Positions 1 to 12,150 of a stretch of 64,000 bases of DNA are shown in pieces. Position 1 is the stretch's first letter. Every line of letters starts with the position of its first letter. The notes below the pieces were generated by a model, which was not told the origin of the DNA, searched no databases, and was given only the letters and a program-made list of their open reading frames with translations. The stretch covers positions 868,001 to 932,000 of the forward strand of contig NZ_AP024851.1 of NCBI RefSeq assembly GCF_024346675.1. The letters run 5' to 3'. The DNA comes from Photobacterium sanguinicancri (GTDB lineage: Bacteria > Pseudomonadota > Gammaproteobacteria > Enterobacterales > Vibrionaceae). Made by a program: the position numbers and the translations under genes.

Positions 1-340
1 CTTCTTCACCGCGATATTTACGAATGCCATTCAACGCGGTTTTCAAAAACAGTTTATTACTGACCCCAGGGATCTCAACCGGATACTGAAACGCTAAGAA
101 AACGCCCTCGCCCGCTCGCTCTTCAGGATCGAGCTCGGTCAATTGCTTGCCTTTGAAGACTATCGTCCCCTTATCTACTTGGTAATCTTCTTTGCCAGCC
201 AATGTTGAAGACAAGGTACTTTTCCCAGAGCCGTTAGGGCCCATAATCGCGTGGACCTCACCGGGCTTAACTTGTAAATCAATACCTTGCAGAATAGATT
301 TATCTTCAACACTGACATGTAAATCACTAATTTGTAGCAT
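1..340 (-). CDS. sufC: Fe-S assembly ATPase SufC (N-terminal part, cut by window edge)
   Basis: ABC-type ATPase that works with SufB and SufD in the SUF scaffold for Fe-S cluster assembly under iron or oxidative stress. The minus-strand translation from the ATG at 340 begins [10 protein letters not shown] and reaches a Walker A motif GPNGSGKS near residues 35-42, followed by the LAGKEDY segment typical of SufC. Only about 113 codons are present; the Q-loop, signature and Walker B lie beyond position 1. It starts 5 bp after the sufB stop, so it is co-transcribed with sufA and sufB. sufD, sufS and sufE presumably follow outside the window. Confidence 0.93.
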   Translation of the reverse strand, partial: MLQISDLHVSVEDKSILQGIDLQVKPGEVHAIMGPNGSGKSTLSSTLAGKEDYQVDKGTIVFKGKQLTELDPEERAGEGVFLAFQYPVEIPGVSNKLFLKTALNGIRKYRGEE

Positions 341-345
341 ATTGC

Positions 346-1815
346 TTACCCCACGCTGTGTTCGAGGCTAATCGAAAGCAGTTTTTGCGCTTCTACCGCA
401 AACTCGAGCGGTAGTTCAGAAAATACGTCTTTACAGAATCCATTAACAATCATCGAAATAGCATCATCTTCACTGATCCCTCGCTGAGTACAGTAAAAGA
501 GCTGATCGTCACCAATGCGAGAGGTTGTCGCTTCATGCTCAACCTGAGCACTCGGATTCTTAACTTCAACATAAGGAAATGTATGGGCGCCACAATCTGC
601 ACCAATCAGCATCGAGTCACATTGGGTAAAATTACGAGCGCCTTGCGCATTGGCTAATATTTTCACAAGTCCTCGGTAACTGTTTTGGCTTTTACCCGCC
701 GAGATACCTTTGGAAATAATCGTTGAGCGCGTGTTTTTACCGATATGAATCATCTTGGTGCCAGTATCAGCCTGCTGAACACCGTTAGTCAGCGCCACAG
801 AGAAGAATTCTCCCACCGAGTGATCGCCTTTCAAGATCACACTCGGGTATTTCCATGTTATAGCGGAACCTGTTTCTGACTGCGTCCAAGACATCTTGCT
901 ATGAGCACCTTCGCAAACCGCTCGCTTTGTCACGAAATTAAGTATGCCGCCTTTGGTTTCTTCTTCACCTGAAAACCAATTTTGCACCGTCGAATATTTC
1001 ACTTCCGCATCTTGATGAATAATTACCTCAACAACTGCAGCATGTAACTGATAAGAATCACGCACTGGCGCCGAGCAACCTTCGATATAGCTAACATATG
1101 AGCCTTTATCAGCAATCAGGATGGTGCGCTCAAACTGGCCCGTCTTTGCTTGATTAATTCTAAAATAAGTAGAAAGCTCTCTCGGGCAGCGAACCCCTTG
1201 AGGGATATAAACAAAGGTACCGTCAGAGGCAACGGCGGCATTCAAAGCGGCAAAAAAGTTATCATCAGCAGGAACAACTGTACCCAGATACTGGCGTACT
1301 AAGTCAGGGTATTCATGAATAGCCTCACTGAATGAGCAAAAAATAATGCCCTGCTCTTTTAGCTCTTTCTGGTAGGTTGTGGTAACAGAAACAGAATCAA
1401 AAATAGCATCCACCGCAACTTCAGCCCCCTCTCTAACAGGGACACCCAATTGCTTAAACGCCGCTTCCACCTCGTTGGTTAAAAATGCATTTGAACCATC
1501 ATCATGGTCGTCTGTCGAGTCATCACATTTTCCGCAAGTAGGCGCAGAGTAATAACTGTAACTTTGATAATCGAGACCAAAATACTCAGCTTTAAGCCAA
1601 TGCGGTTCTTCCATTTTCTGCCATTTACGAAAAGCGTCTAACCTAAATGCCAGCATCCAATCGGGCTCATTACGCTTTGTCGATATCGCACGCACTACAT
1701 CTTCATTCAGCCCTACAGACAAAGTGTCTGATGATAATTCGGTGTAGAACCCTTGCTTGTAGTTGCTGCTTTGCAGCATCTCTTCCACTTCTGGTTGTGT
1801 TTCAACAGCACACAT
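346..1815 (-). CDS. sufB: Fe-S cluster assembly scaffold protein SufB
   Basis: Core scaffold of the SufBC2D complex, on which nascent Fe-S clusters form. The 489-residue product has the usual family length and the conserved C-terminal half, including QCDSMLIG (Cys near 399, equivalent to E. coli Cys405 by alignment from the C-terminus) and [10 protein letters not shown]. The ATG at 1815 is chosen because GGAG lies seven bases upstream; a TTG three codons earlier would overlap the sufA stop. It sits 2 bp after sufA and 5 bp before sufC, so the three form one operon, probably under the Fur box upstream of sufA. Confidence 0.96.
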   Translation of the reverse strand: MCAVETQPEVEEMLQSSNYKQGFYTELSSDTLSVGLNEDVVRAISTKRNEPDWMLAFRLDAFRKWQKMEEPHWLKAEYFGLDYQSYSYYSAPTCGKCDDSTDDHDDGSNAFLTNEVEAAFKQLGVPVREGAEVAVDAIFDSVSVTTTYQKELKEQGIIFCSFSEAIHEYPDLVRQYLGTVVPADDNFFAALNAAVASDGTFVYIPQGVRCPRELSTYFRINQAKTGQFERTILIADKGSYVSYIEGCSAPVRDSYQLHAAVVEVIIHQDAEVKYSTVQNWFSGEEETKGGILNFVTKRAVCEGAHSKMSWTQSETGSAITWKYPSVILKGDHSVGEFFSVALTNGVQQADTGTKMIHIGKNTRSTIISKGISAGKSQNSYRGLVKILANAQGARNFTQCDSMLIGADCGAHTFPYVEVKNPSAQVEHEATTSRIGDDQLFYCTQRGISEDDAISMIVNGFCKDVFSELPLEFAVEAQKLLSISLEHSVG

Positions 1816-1817
1816 TG

Positions 1818-2186
1818 TCAAACTCCGAAACTTTCACCACAACCACACATATTTTTGACGTTGGGGTTGTGATAAACAAAGCTGCTATTTAACCCTTGGC
1901 GAACAAAATCTATTTTCGTGCCATCAAGCATGGGCATTGCAGTCAGGGCAACATAGAAGGCTACGTCCCTAGAATTAAACTTAAGATCTGATTGTTTCAC
2001 TTGTTTAATAAGCTTTACCTCATAAGCAAAACCCGTACACCCTGAAGATCGTACACTTAAATGAAATAGCTGCCCATCTGAAGATAGCTGTCTAATCCTG
2101 CAAGCTGCCGACTCCGATAAGCTAATTCCCTTCCACTCCATGTCATGAATCGAAATTTCAGTTGATTCTGAACGTTGAACGCTCAT
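1818..2186 (-). CDS. sufA: A-type Fe-S carrier protein SufA
   Basis: Small A-type carrier that accepts clusters from SufBCD and passes them to apo-targets. The 122-residue product carries the three conserved cysteines, one in [11 protein letters not shown] and two in the C-terminal CGCGESF. The start at 2186 is preferred over an ATG-like start 13 codons upstream because GAGGA precedes it by seven bases. It is first gene of the suf operon and is divergent from nrdHIEF. Identity as SufA rather than IscA or ErpA rests on the adjacent sufB and sufC. Confidence 0.92.
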   Translation of the reverse strand: MSVQRSESTEISIHDMEWKGISLSESAACRIRQLSSDGQLFHLSVRSSGCTGFAYEVKLIKQVKQSDLKFNSRDVAFYVALTAMPMLDGTKIDFVRQGLNSSFVYHNPNVKNMCGCGESFGV

Positions 2187-2227
2187 GTTGCAGTCCTCAT
2201 TCCATTTATCAATTCGCACCAACAAAC

Positions 2228-2246
2228 GAGAATGATATTGATTATC
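2228..2246. promoter_or_regulatory. Fur box upstream of sufA
   Basis: The 19-mer GAGAATGATATTGATTATC matches the classical Fur consensus GATAATGATAATCATTATC at 16 of 19 positions by hand alignment. It lies about 42 bp upstream of the sufA start. Fur control of suf is well known in enterobacteria; here it is inferred from the site alone. Confidence 0.8.
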
Positions 2247-2306
2247 AATTAATATTCAACCATTAAGTTTCTATGGGTTTAGATGCAATCACAACATATT
2301 GACATT

Positions 2307-2335
2307 TTGTTATTTACAAATACCATATATAGAAT
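2307..2335 (+). promoter_or_regulatory. Candidate sigma70 promoter of nrdHIEF
   Basis: TTGTTA at 2307-2312 and TAGAAT at 2330-2335 are separated by 17 bp. This would put the transcription start near 2342, at the left edge of the Fur box. An alternative -35 TTGACA at 2299 has no well-spaced -10. The call comes from motif inspection only. Confidence 0.45.
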
Positions 2336-2342
2336 AGCGCAA

Positions 2343-2361
2343 GATAATGATTATCATTAAG
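2343..2361. promoter_or_regulatory. Fur box upstream of nrdH
   Basis: GATAATGATTATCATTAAG matches the Fur consensus at 16 of 19 positions, with a near-perfect palindromic core. It overlaps the predicted start region of the nrd transcript, so Fe-Fur binding would block transcription. This fits the known induction of class Ib ribonucleotide reductase under iron limitation. Confidence 0.85.
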
Positions 2362-2382
2362 ATTGATATAAAGGAAAGTAAA

Positions 2383-2604
2383 ATGGATATTATTGTTTAT
2401 TCAAAGCCTCAGTGCGTGCAGTGCACAGCGACGGTGAAAGCACTTCAAACGAAAGGAATTAAGCACAAAGTTATCGACCTAACTCAAGATGATTCTGCGA
2501 TGAACACAGTTCAATCCATGGGCTACAGGCAAGCACCTGTTGTCGTCGCGGGTTCGCATCATTGGTCAGGGTTTCGTCCCGATATGATCAAGCAGCTCAG
2601 CTAA
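2383..2604 (+). CDS. nrdH: Glutaredoxin-like NrdH
   Basis: Thioredoxin-reductase-dependent small redoxin that reduces the class Ib ribonucleotide reductase NrdE. The 73-residue product has the thioredoxin-fold start MDIIVYSKPQC with the active-site motif CVQC, a conserved QAPVVV loop with cis-Pro, and the C-terminal WSGFRPDMI element typical of NrdH. The ATG at 2383 follows AAGGAA by six bases; an upstream in-frame ATG lies inside the Fur box and is rejected. It is first gene of nrdHIEF and its stop overlaps the nrdI start. Confidence 0.95.
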   Translation: MDIIVYSKPQCVQCTATVKALQTKGIKHKVIDLTQDDSAMNTVQSMGYRQAPVVVAGSHHWSGFRPDMIKQLS

Positions 2605-2994
2605 TGCTTGTTTATTATTCCAGCGCTTCGGGTAACACCGAACGCTTTATAAAACAGCTTGGTCTACCTGCCCTGCGTTTACCGCTAGATTCTGGTGAAC
2701 CCACACCCAAAATAACACACGCTTTTGTGCTGGTGTGCCCAACTTACGCCGATGGACAAGGACGCGGCGCTGTCCCTAAATCTGTGATTAAAGCACTCAA
2801 TAACAATCAAACACGCTCTTTACTAATAGGGGTCATTGCATCTGGGAATCGAAACTTCGGCGCGTTATTTGCCCAATCTGGCACCATTATTTCACGTAAG
2901 TGCAACGTGCCACTGCTGTATCGATTTGAACTGTCAGGAACACCACAAGATGTGCACAAGGTACGTCACGGGCTAAAACAATTTTGGAACCATC

Positions 2995-6137
<3,143 letters not shown>

Positions 6138-6210
6138 TACCAGACAAGCGACATGAATAGCAAAATGATAAGTGATGGCTTAACGCGCTTTGATATCCCT
6201 TGATATAAAA

Positions 6211-6242
6211 CACAAAAACCACCTATTAGGTAGTTTTTGTGT
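6211..6242. terminator. Bidirectional rho-independent terminator after nrdF
   Basis: A 14-bp stem (CACAAAAACCACCT pairing with AGGTAGTTTTTGTG, one G-U) has a three-base loop. It is A-rich on the left and T-rich on the right, so it can terminate nrdF from one side and the convergent MFS gene (ending at 6274) from the other. Confidence 0.8.
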
Positions 6243-6273
6243 TCGTGTAATTATCGGAAGTAAAATTAGAAAC

Positions 6274-7542
6274 CTAACTAATTTTACAATGGGCATCTCG
6301 CCAATGGCTGTAATGACGCAACTTTAGCAAAGCGAATAAACATATCAGAGCGATGATCTCCCCCATTCCTAACGCAATACTATAGCTAGCAACCCCAGCA
6401 AGGCTTGTCGCTACCGATGAAAAAATAATTTCGCCAAACGTCTGAGTACCTTGGAAGAAAGCAATATTAGTCGCGGGTTGAAGTGTTTGCTGTGAAAAGC
6501 GCATTGAATAGGTATAGGTACTTACCGCGACAAACCCCATGCCAAAACCAACCAGAATTGATGTAAGCCAAACAATCCATGTCCCCGTCAGCCAGTTTTC
6601 AGCAATCGCAATCCATAATAGGCCACCAAAGAGCACCAATTTCAAACCTGCCAATAAGGTGACGCGGTAACCTTGACGTTTAATAAATATGCTGGCAGAA
6701 AAGCAACCTACCAACATCACTAATAAATGACCAACACCAGTTAACATTCCTACTTGCGACATCGACCACGACAGGTCAACCAGTATAAACTTCGATAATG
6801 CCAGAATAATCACGCCGCATAAGGTAGCACCTGAACATAAGAGTAAGGTCGGGACAGCATTAGCTGTTTTGAAAAACTGGCTCAATGAGGCTTTATTTAC
6901 CTCTGTCGCTTGAACAATTTTAGGCTCTTGCCAAAATAAGACTGGAAGTAAAGCACAGAAAGCAACAGCAGCAAGTAATATCATACTCACTTGATACCCG
7001 ATCTGCTCAAAAGCAACCATAGCAAAAGGGCCAGCGAGTAACATTCCAATTATAATCCCAGATACTTGAATCGCATTGATTAAGCCTAAATCAGCCTTAT
7101 CACTGTGTTCAGCGGCTAAACCATCTGTCGCGATATCTTGAGTTGATCCCACAATTGAAATTATCGCTAATAACGAGGTAAGTAATATTAAAGTTTTTTC
7201 ATTAATAGTTACCACGGATAGACAAATAAGCGTCCCAACCATAATGAGTTGCATTGGAACAATCCAAGATTTCCTTCGTCCTATGCGTTCTATCCAATGA
7301 TTTTCAACAAATGGTGCCCATAAAAATTTAATCGCCCAGAATATTCCAGCCAATGGAACTAACGAAATAAGTTCAAGTGGTAACCCTAGATTTTTTAATA
7401 ATGTGGGTATAGCATGAAAGGTTAATCCAATAGGAATACCTTGAACAAAGTAGAGGCAGCAAATAACGAGTATAAATGCATTTTTACTCTTTGGTCTACA
7501 TTCATAATCGTCAACCGTATTATGACTATTAGAGGTTTTCAT
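6274..7542 (-). CDS. MFS transporter, RhtX/FptX/YbtX-like siderophore permease
   Basis: A 422-residue, 12-segment major facilitator protein whose N-terminal part (YFVQGIPIGLTFHAIPTLL, then FLWAPFVEN) resembles the AmpG-like branch that includes RhtX, FptX and YbtX, single-subunit inner-membrane siderophore permeases. A muropeptide permease AmpG role is the main alternative. Context favours siderophore import: a Fur box in the divergent intergenic region at 7643, a PPTase opposite, and an ABC pair plus TonB receptor nearby. The gene is convergent with nrdF across a shared terminator. Confidence 0.75.
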   Translation of the reverse strand: MKTSNSHNTVDDYECRPKSKNAFILVICCLYFVQGIPIGLTFHAIPTLLKNLGLPLELISLVPLAGIFWAIKFLWAPFVENHWIERIGRRKSWIVPMQLIMVGTLICLSVVTINEKTLILLTSLLAIISIVGSTQDIATDGLAAEHSDKADLGLINAIQVSGIIIGMLLAGPFAMVAFEQIGYQVSMILLAAVAFCALLPVLFWQEPKIVQATEVNKASLSQFFKTANAVPTLLLCSGATLCGVIILALSKFILVDLSWSMSQVGMLTGVGHLLVMLVGCFSASIFIKRQGYRVTLLAGLKLVLFGGLLWIAIAENWLTGTWIVWLTSILVGFGMGFVAVSTYTYSMRFSQQTLQPATNIAFFQGTQTFGEIIFSSVATSLAGVASYSIALGMGEIIALICLFALLKLRHYSHWRDAHCKIS

Positions 7543-7642
7543 GGAAAAAATCCTTATCCTATTTTTAATATATCTCTACTAGGTTTTATAAATTAATCAT
7601 TTAAACAATAAAATTATGCTGTAATTATCACCCAAAGTAAAC

Positions 7643-7661
7643 GATAATGCCTATCATTACT
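7643..7661. promoter_or_regulatory. Fur box between MFS permease and PPTase genes
   Basis: The sequence starting GATAATGCCTATCATTA matches the Fur consensus at 14 of 19 positions, with both hexamer arms intact. It sits in the 138-bp divergent intergenic region, 20 bp before the PPTase start and about 100 bp upstream of the MFS start, so it could control both genes. Confidence 0.7.
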
Positions 7662-7680
7662 GTAGTTGTGATTGATAAAT

Positions 7681-8460
7681 ATGACATCTTGCTTTTCTGA
7701 CACAAAAACTAACATTGAAATAGCGGAGTTAGACACTCTCTGTCCTAGATTTGTCCAAAAGCCAGCCATCTATACATTTGAATACAAAGACATTAAGCTT
7801 GAAGCTCTATTAATAAGTTTTGATATGAATGCATTCCAACCGTTTTTTTACCAAAGACTTAACATTATTTATACTCCACAACTTCAGAAGTCCGTAACTA
7901 AGAGACAGGCTGAATTTCTTGCTGGCCGTTTGTGTGTGAAATTACTCATGCACCGTCTTCTTGGCTACTCTACTCCAGTCCCTATATCCCCTGACCGCTC
8001 GCCTTCTTGGCCGGTGGGAGTCACGGGTTCGATCTCACACAGTAATAATCATGCTATTGCAACACTCACGCAGAATCAGAATAAAAAAACGAACATTTCA
8101 TTAGGGGTTGATATTCAGGAAATAATAACGTCAGAGCAAAGTGATCATATTCATACATTAATTTCCACTCCTAATGAAATAGCACTACTACAAAAAAATG
8201 GACTCTCTTTAAAATGCGCTACGACTCTATTATTTTCAGCTAAAGAGGCCATTTATAAATCCATTTATCCACATATAAAGGAAATCATTGGTTTTAATTC
8301 AGTAGCACTTATTGAGCTAAATATAACTGAACAAAAACTGACGTTTTCACCTTCCATAACCCTTTGCAAGCAATTTGGTATAAGCCGAAATATTTATTGT
8401 CAGTACCGAAATACTGAAGATTCCAACGCCATTATTACTTTTTGCATCTATCAACAATAA
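7681..8460 (+). CDS. EntD-family 4'-phosphopantetheinyl transferase
   Basis: Sfp/EntD-type enzyme expected to attach phosphopantetheine to carrier domains of a siderophore NRPS. The 259-residue product has the family motifs in order: GVTGSISHS, GVDIQE (Mg-binding Asp) and FSAKEAIYKSIYP. The ATG at 7681 is used; TTG three codons earlier is the alternative, and no strong ribosome-binding site is visible for either. It is next to a Fur box and siderophore transport genes, paralleling YbtD, EntD or AngD. No NRPS is in the window, so its substrate must be encoded elsewhere. Confidence 0.85.
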   Translation: MTSCFSDTKTNIEIAELDTLCPRFVQKPAIYTFEYKDIKLEALLISFDMNAFQPFFYQRLNIIYTPQLQKSVTKRQAEFLAGRLCVKLLMHRLLGYSTPVPISPDRSPSWPVGVTGSISHSNNHAIATLTQNQNKKTNISLGVDIQEIITSEQSDHIHTLISTPNEIALLQKNGLSLKCATTLLFSAKEAIYKSIYPHIKEIIGFNSVALIELNITEQKLTFSPSITLCKQFGISRNIYCQYRNTEDSNAIITFCIYQQ

Positions 8461-8469
8461 AGACGCACT

Positions 8470-8507
8470 AAGCCGCCAATAAGGCTTATCTAGCTCTCAT
8501 TGGCGAT
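8470..8507. terminator. Terminator-like hairpins between convergent PPTase and ABC genes
   Basis: Two mutually exclusive inverted repeats occur in the 78-bp convergent gap: CGCCAAT (8474) with ATTGGCG (8499), and AAGCC (8470) with GGCTT (8483). There is no clear T-run, so function as a terminator is uncertain. Confidence 0.35.
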
Positions 8508-8538
8508 TCAGTAATGACTCTCAGTACTTTTGGTCACT

Positions 8539-10290
8539 CTATACAGCTAAATGCCAACTCTGAGCTTGTTGTTGCAAATTCCATAGCTCACAATAAAGTG
8601 ATTGATTATTAAGCAGCTGACAGTGTTCACCTTGCTCAATAATCTTACCTTTGTCCAATACAAGGATATGATCAGCATATTGAATGGTGGTTAATTTATG
8701 GGCAATAACTAACACTGTTTTTTCTTGAACTAAAGCCTGCATTGCAATTTGAATATCTCGCTCATTTTCTGGATCTAAAGATGCCGTCGCTTCATCAAGT
8801 ATAACGAAAGGTGCATCTTTAAGAAGTGCCCGAGCAATGGATAGCCGCTGCTTTTCTCCTCCGGATAAATGCATACCTCCCGCACCAATTTCAGTGTCCA
8901 ACCCCAGATCCATGTCCAACACTAGATTTTTTAGTTTCGCTAATTCAATCACACGCCAGAGCTCTTCATCACTTGCATCGGCCTTAGCCACACGCAAATT
9001 ATTAGCTAACGTATCATTGAAAATATAGTTGGATTGAAAAACAATACTAAGATGCCGTAACCAATACTCCACTGGCATATTAGCAATATCGACCTTCCCC
9101 GTGCCTATACCCACAGAAATTTCACCAGAATCAAGTTGCCAAAAACGTGCTATCAGTGAAGCTATCGTTGATTTTCCCGAGCCAGAAGGTCCCACCAATG
9201 CTGTGACTTTATTACTAGGAATAGACAAATCCAAGTTTTCAAAAAGAGGTTGCTGTCCACCTGGATAAGAAAAATTCACGTCCTTAAAAGTAATCGTCAT
9301 ATCATCTAATTTGGGTTGGCTATCACCATGTTGTAACGTCGGCTGATCTAAAACATCATTCACTCGATTTACAGCAAGATCCAAATAATTAAGTTCCGCC
9401 AAAAACATCGACATATTCAGCAAGGGCCTAAAAAAGCGCACAGCAGCGATCAGAAAGAGTAAAACTTCAGGCAAAGCGATTGTTTGCTCTAGCCATGCCC
9501 AAGTAAGTGCCACCAGCAACACCATAAGCCCAGCTTCCACCAACACGTTAAAACTGTATACTGGCCACACCGCAGCTTTCTCGGCTTTTAATGATTGCTG
9601 TTGAGTTGCCGTTAATACATCATCCAATCGTGAAAATGCTTTTCCCATCATGCGGTATGACTTTAGCTCTTTTAGCCCATCCATATACTCCATAACGGCA
9701 TCATTCAATTGATGCATTAAATACTGCATGTGGCTTTGCCATTTACGAGCATAAGCACGCGTTAATAAGTAAGCAAGACAAGCTAAAGGTAAAGTGGACA
9801 TCATAGCCACTCCCATTCGCCAATCTTTTAACAATAAGCCTAGAGCGAAAAAGCACAGCACCGATGTAGTTGCGATAATAGGCGCATAGAGGTGTGTAAA
9901 AATACGCTCTATCATATCAATATCTTTAAGTAGCGTATTATTAACACTGCCGAAATCCGTTCGCTGGAAGAAACCCATTGGCATTTTTCTTAAATGTTCT
10001 CCCAGCTGTTGACGGATTTTTTTACCAGCATCAAAACCAATCAGGGAAATGTCTAGATGAATAATTCGGACTAAATACACACGAACTATCATCATTCCCG
10101 CGCACCCTAACACCAACATAAATTGATGCTGAAGATTAGGCGTATCAGACAACATATCAAGCAAAATATAATAAAGAAAACCATATGGGGCCGATGCAAA
10201 AAAAGCATCAACGACGGTTAAGAAGACAGTCCGATTAAGTCCATCTAGAGAGGTACCCGTTAACCGCTTAAGTGTGTTAATTCTCAACAT
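8539..10290 (-). CDS. ABC exporter-fold half-transporter, YbtQ/IrtB-like
   Basis: A 583-residue protein with an N-terminal six-helix type-1 ABC membrane domain (about residues 15-310) and a C-terminal ATPase: Walker A GPSGSGKS, signature HLSGGEKQRL, Walker B FVILDEATASLDP, H-loop VIAHKL. It starts immediately after the stop of the partner gene with no gap, with GGAG upstream, so the pair is a translationally coupled heterodimer. YbtPQ and IrtAB are unusual exporter-fold ABC proteins that import ferric siderophores. The import role here is inferred from the Fur-linked receptor and permease; export cannot be excluded. Confidence 0.8.
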   Translation of the reverse strand: MLRINTLKRLTGTSLDGLNRTVFLTVVDAFFASAPYGFLYYILLDMLSDTPNLQHQFMLVLGCAGMMIVRVYLVRIIHLDISLIGFDAGKKIRQQLGEHLRKMPMGFFQRTDFGSVNNTLLKDIDMIERIFTHLYAPIIATTSVLCFFALGLLLKDWRMGVAMMSTLPLACLAYLLTRAYARKWQSHMQYLMHQLNDAVMEYMDGLKELKSYRMMGKAFSRLDDVLTATQQQSLKAEKAAVWPVYSFNVLVEAGLMVLLVALTWAWLEQTIALPEVLLFLIAAVRFFRPLLNMSMFLAELNYLDLAVNRVNDVLDQPTLQHGDSQPKLDDMTITFKDVNFSYPGGQQPLFENLDLSIPSNKVTALVGPSGSGKSTIASLIARFWQLDSGEISVGIGTGKVDIANMPVEYWLRHLSIVFQSNYIFNDTLANNLRVAKADASDEELWRVIELAKLKNLVLDMDLGLDTEIGAGGMHLSGGEKQRLSIARALLKDAPFVILDEATASLDPENERDIQIAMQALVQEKTVLVIAHKLTTIQYADHILVLDKGKIIEQGEHCQLLNNQSLYCELWNLQQQAQSWHLAV

Positions 10291-12084
10291 TTATTCGACT
10301 CCCTCGAGAGTTGACGGTGTTTTTATCTCAGAGCCTTTAACTGACGGCCCCAAACGCCATACTTTTGTTTCTTGATGCGCTTGCCACATCGATTGGTATA
10401 AAGTGCAATCTTTCAACAGCTCAGTGTGAGTGCCTTCTGATACTACGCGGCCACTTTCCATCACAACAATTTTATCAACATGCGTTAACGTATTGAGTCT
10501 ATGAGCAATAACCAACACAGTTCTGCCCTGCATTAAACTCGATATAGCTTGTTGAATTCTGACTTCATTGCGAGCATCTGCGTACGCCGTCGCTTCATCT
10601 AAAATAAGAATCGGGGCATCTTTCGCCACAGCTCTCGCTACGGCAATTCTCTGTGCTTGCCCGCCACTTAAGCTTCCTTGACCAATTTTGGTCTCATAAC
10701 CATCAGGTAATTCTAAAATAAAATCATGTGCACAAGCTGCTTTAGCTGCATTTATGATGTCTTCATCGGATAAGGCTTCATTCCCCATTCGAATGTTTTC
10801 TTTTATGCTCTGCTCAAAGATATAAACATCTTGGAAAACAAAACTCACTAACGACATCAGTTGATCAAGCGAATAACAAGTAATCTCTTTACCACCAATG
10901 GATATGTCTCCACTCTGGTATTCAAAAAAGCGGGGAATTAACTGAGCAACTGTTGTTTTACCAGCCCCCGAAGGGCCGACAATCGCGGTAATTTCCCCTT
11001 GGTTTACCGAAAGAGAGACATCATCAAGCGTTTTTCTTGATGAGTTATCATGCTGAAAACTGACATGGTTAAAACAAATATTAGTATGAGAAATAACTTG
11101 ATATTGATCGCCTTCAGATTGAGGTTTTATCTGACAAAATATCTTTATTTTTTCTACACCTTTCAGCATTTCACTGAACATGCCACCAAATTGAATTAAG
11201 TTATAAAGCGGCTCCATTAAGCCCACACCCAATAACATAAATATAAATAACGTTGATAAAGTCACATCCCCTTGCGAATAAAGCCAAACCCCGACAGGTA
11301 ATAAAAACAAAAAACCAAGGTCGAGAGATAGCTTAAAGAGCGATGCCGGTGTTTTTGTATCAACTAACCAACGAGTCACTAATTTATGATGCTCATCAAC
11401 AGCACTACGGTACTTCTGATGAGAGTCAACCGTCATATTAAATGCTTTTACCACAGGAATAGAGGCGACAAAATCAACAACACTAATATGTAGGTTTGAA
11501 ACAACTCTATGGTATTCCTCAACACGTAGGTTAAACCCCTTAAACATTAACGCTTGTAAGCTCAGTGCAATAGGCAGTGGCAGCAACACTAAAATAGCTA
11601 GTCGCCAATCAATATAAATAAGTAACAACGCTGCAACGATAGGACTTACTATAGCTGCTGCCATATCGGGTAAATGATGAGCAACAAAGGTTTCAATTCT
11701 ATCAACATCGTCTGAAATGATTTTCTTCATTGATGCTGACGCTTGCTTATTACTTTCGCCTAGAGATAAGCGACCAACGCTATCAACAACATGTTGTCGC
11801 AGTTCGAATAAGAGCTGAAATGCCGCTTTATGCGACAATAATCCAGATGCTAATTGTAAACCCATTTTGGCTAAAAGCGCCGCTCCGGTTAGCAATACTA
11901 ATTGCCATACAGTATCAGAATTAGTAATTGTATCCGTGATAAAACCATCCACCAGCTGATAGATAATCATATATGGGACAATAGTAAGCAGCGAGTAAGC
12001 AACAGCTAATAACATTGATAAACATAGCTTACGGCGTTGATTGACGACCAGTTCCATCAACCATGAAAACGGCGTTCCTTTCAT
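10291..12084 (-). CDS. ABC exporter-fold half-transporter, YbtP/IrtA-like
   Basis: A 597-residue membrane-ATPase half-transporter with six predicted helices in the first 300 residues, then Walker A GPSGAGKT, signature SLSGGQAQRI, Walker B ILILDEATAYADARNE and H-loop VIAHRL. The ATAYAD variant after Walker B is seen, from memory, in YbtP/IrtA-type siderophore transporters. It is first of a two-gene unit with the downstream half-transporter and lies 3' of the TonB receptor gene, separated by a GC hairpin. It probably moves a ferric siderophore across the inner membrane. Confidence 0.8.
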   Translation of the reverse strand: MKGTPFSWLMELVVNQRRKLCLSMLLAVAYSLLTIVPYMIIYQLVDGFITDTITNSDTVWQLVLLTGAALLAKMGLQLASGLLSHKAAFQLLFELRQHVVDSVGRLSLGESNKQASASMKKIISDDVDRIETFVAHHLPDMAAAIVSPIVAALLLIYIDWRLAILVLLPLPIALSLQALMFKGFNLRVEEYHRVVSNLHISVVDFVASIPVVKAFNMTVDSHQKYRSAVDEHHKLVTRWLVDTKTPASLFKLSLDLGFLFLLPVGVWLYSQGDVTLSTLFIFMLLGVGLMEPLYNLIQFGGMFSEMLKGVEKIKIFCQIKPQSEGDQYQVISHTNICFNHVSFQHDNSSRKTLDDVSLSVNQGEITAIVGPSGAGKTTVAQLIPRFFEYQSGDISIGGKEITCYSLDQLMSLVSFVFQDVYIFEQSIKENIRMGNEALSDEDIINAAKAACAHDFILELPDGYETKIGQGSLSGGQAQRIAVARAVAKDAPILILDEATAYADARNEVRIQQAISSLMQGRTVLVIAHRLNTLTHVDKIVVMESGRVVSEGTHTELLKDCTLYQSMWQAHQETKVWRLGPSVKGSEIKTPSTLEGVE

Positions 12085-12120
12085 TTTATTAACCTTAGAC
12101 AGTTAGATGAGAAACTATAT

Positions 12121-12145
12121 CCCCCCCTATAAAGATATGGGGGGG
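12121..12145. promoter_or_regulatory. G7/C7 hairpin between TonB receptor and ABC genes
   Basis: Seven C and seven G residues form a perfect stem around an 11-base AT loop, 5 bp downstream of the receptor stop and 36 bp before the ABC start. No U-tract follows on the minus strand, so it looks more like an attenuator or RNA-processing and stability element than a full terminator. It could set receptor expression above transporter expression. Confidence 0.55.
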
Positions 12146-12150
12146 AGTAT

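Noticed and set aside
2291..2334. Possible pair of NrdR boxes upstream of nrdH
   Set aside because: Two ATAT-containing stretches are spaced about 30 bp apart, but neither matches the NrdR consensus well enough.
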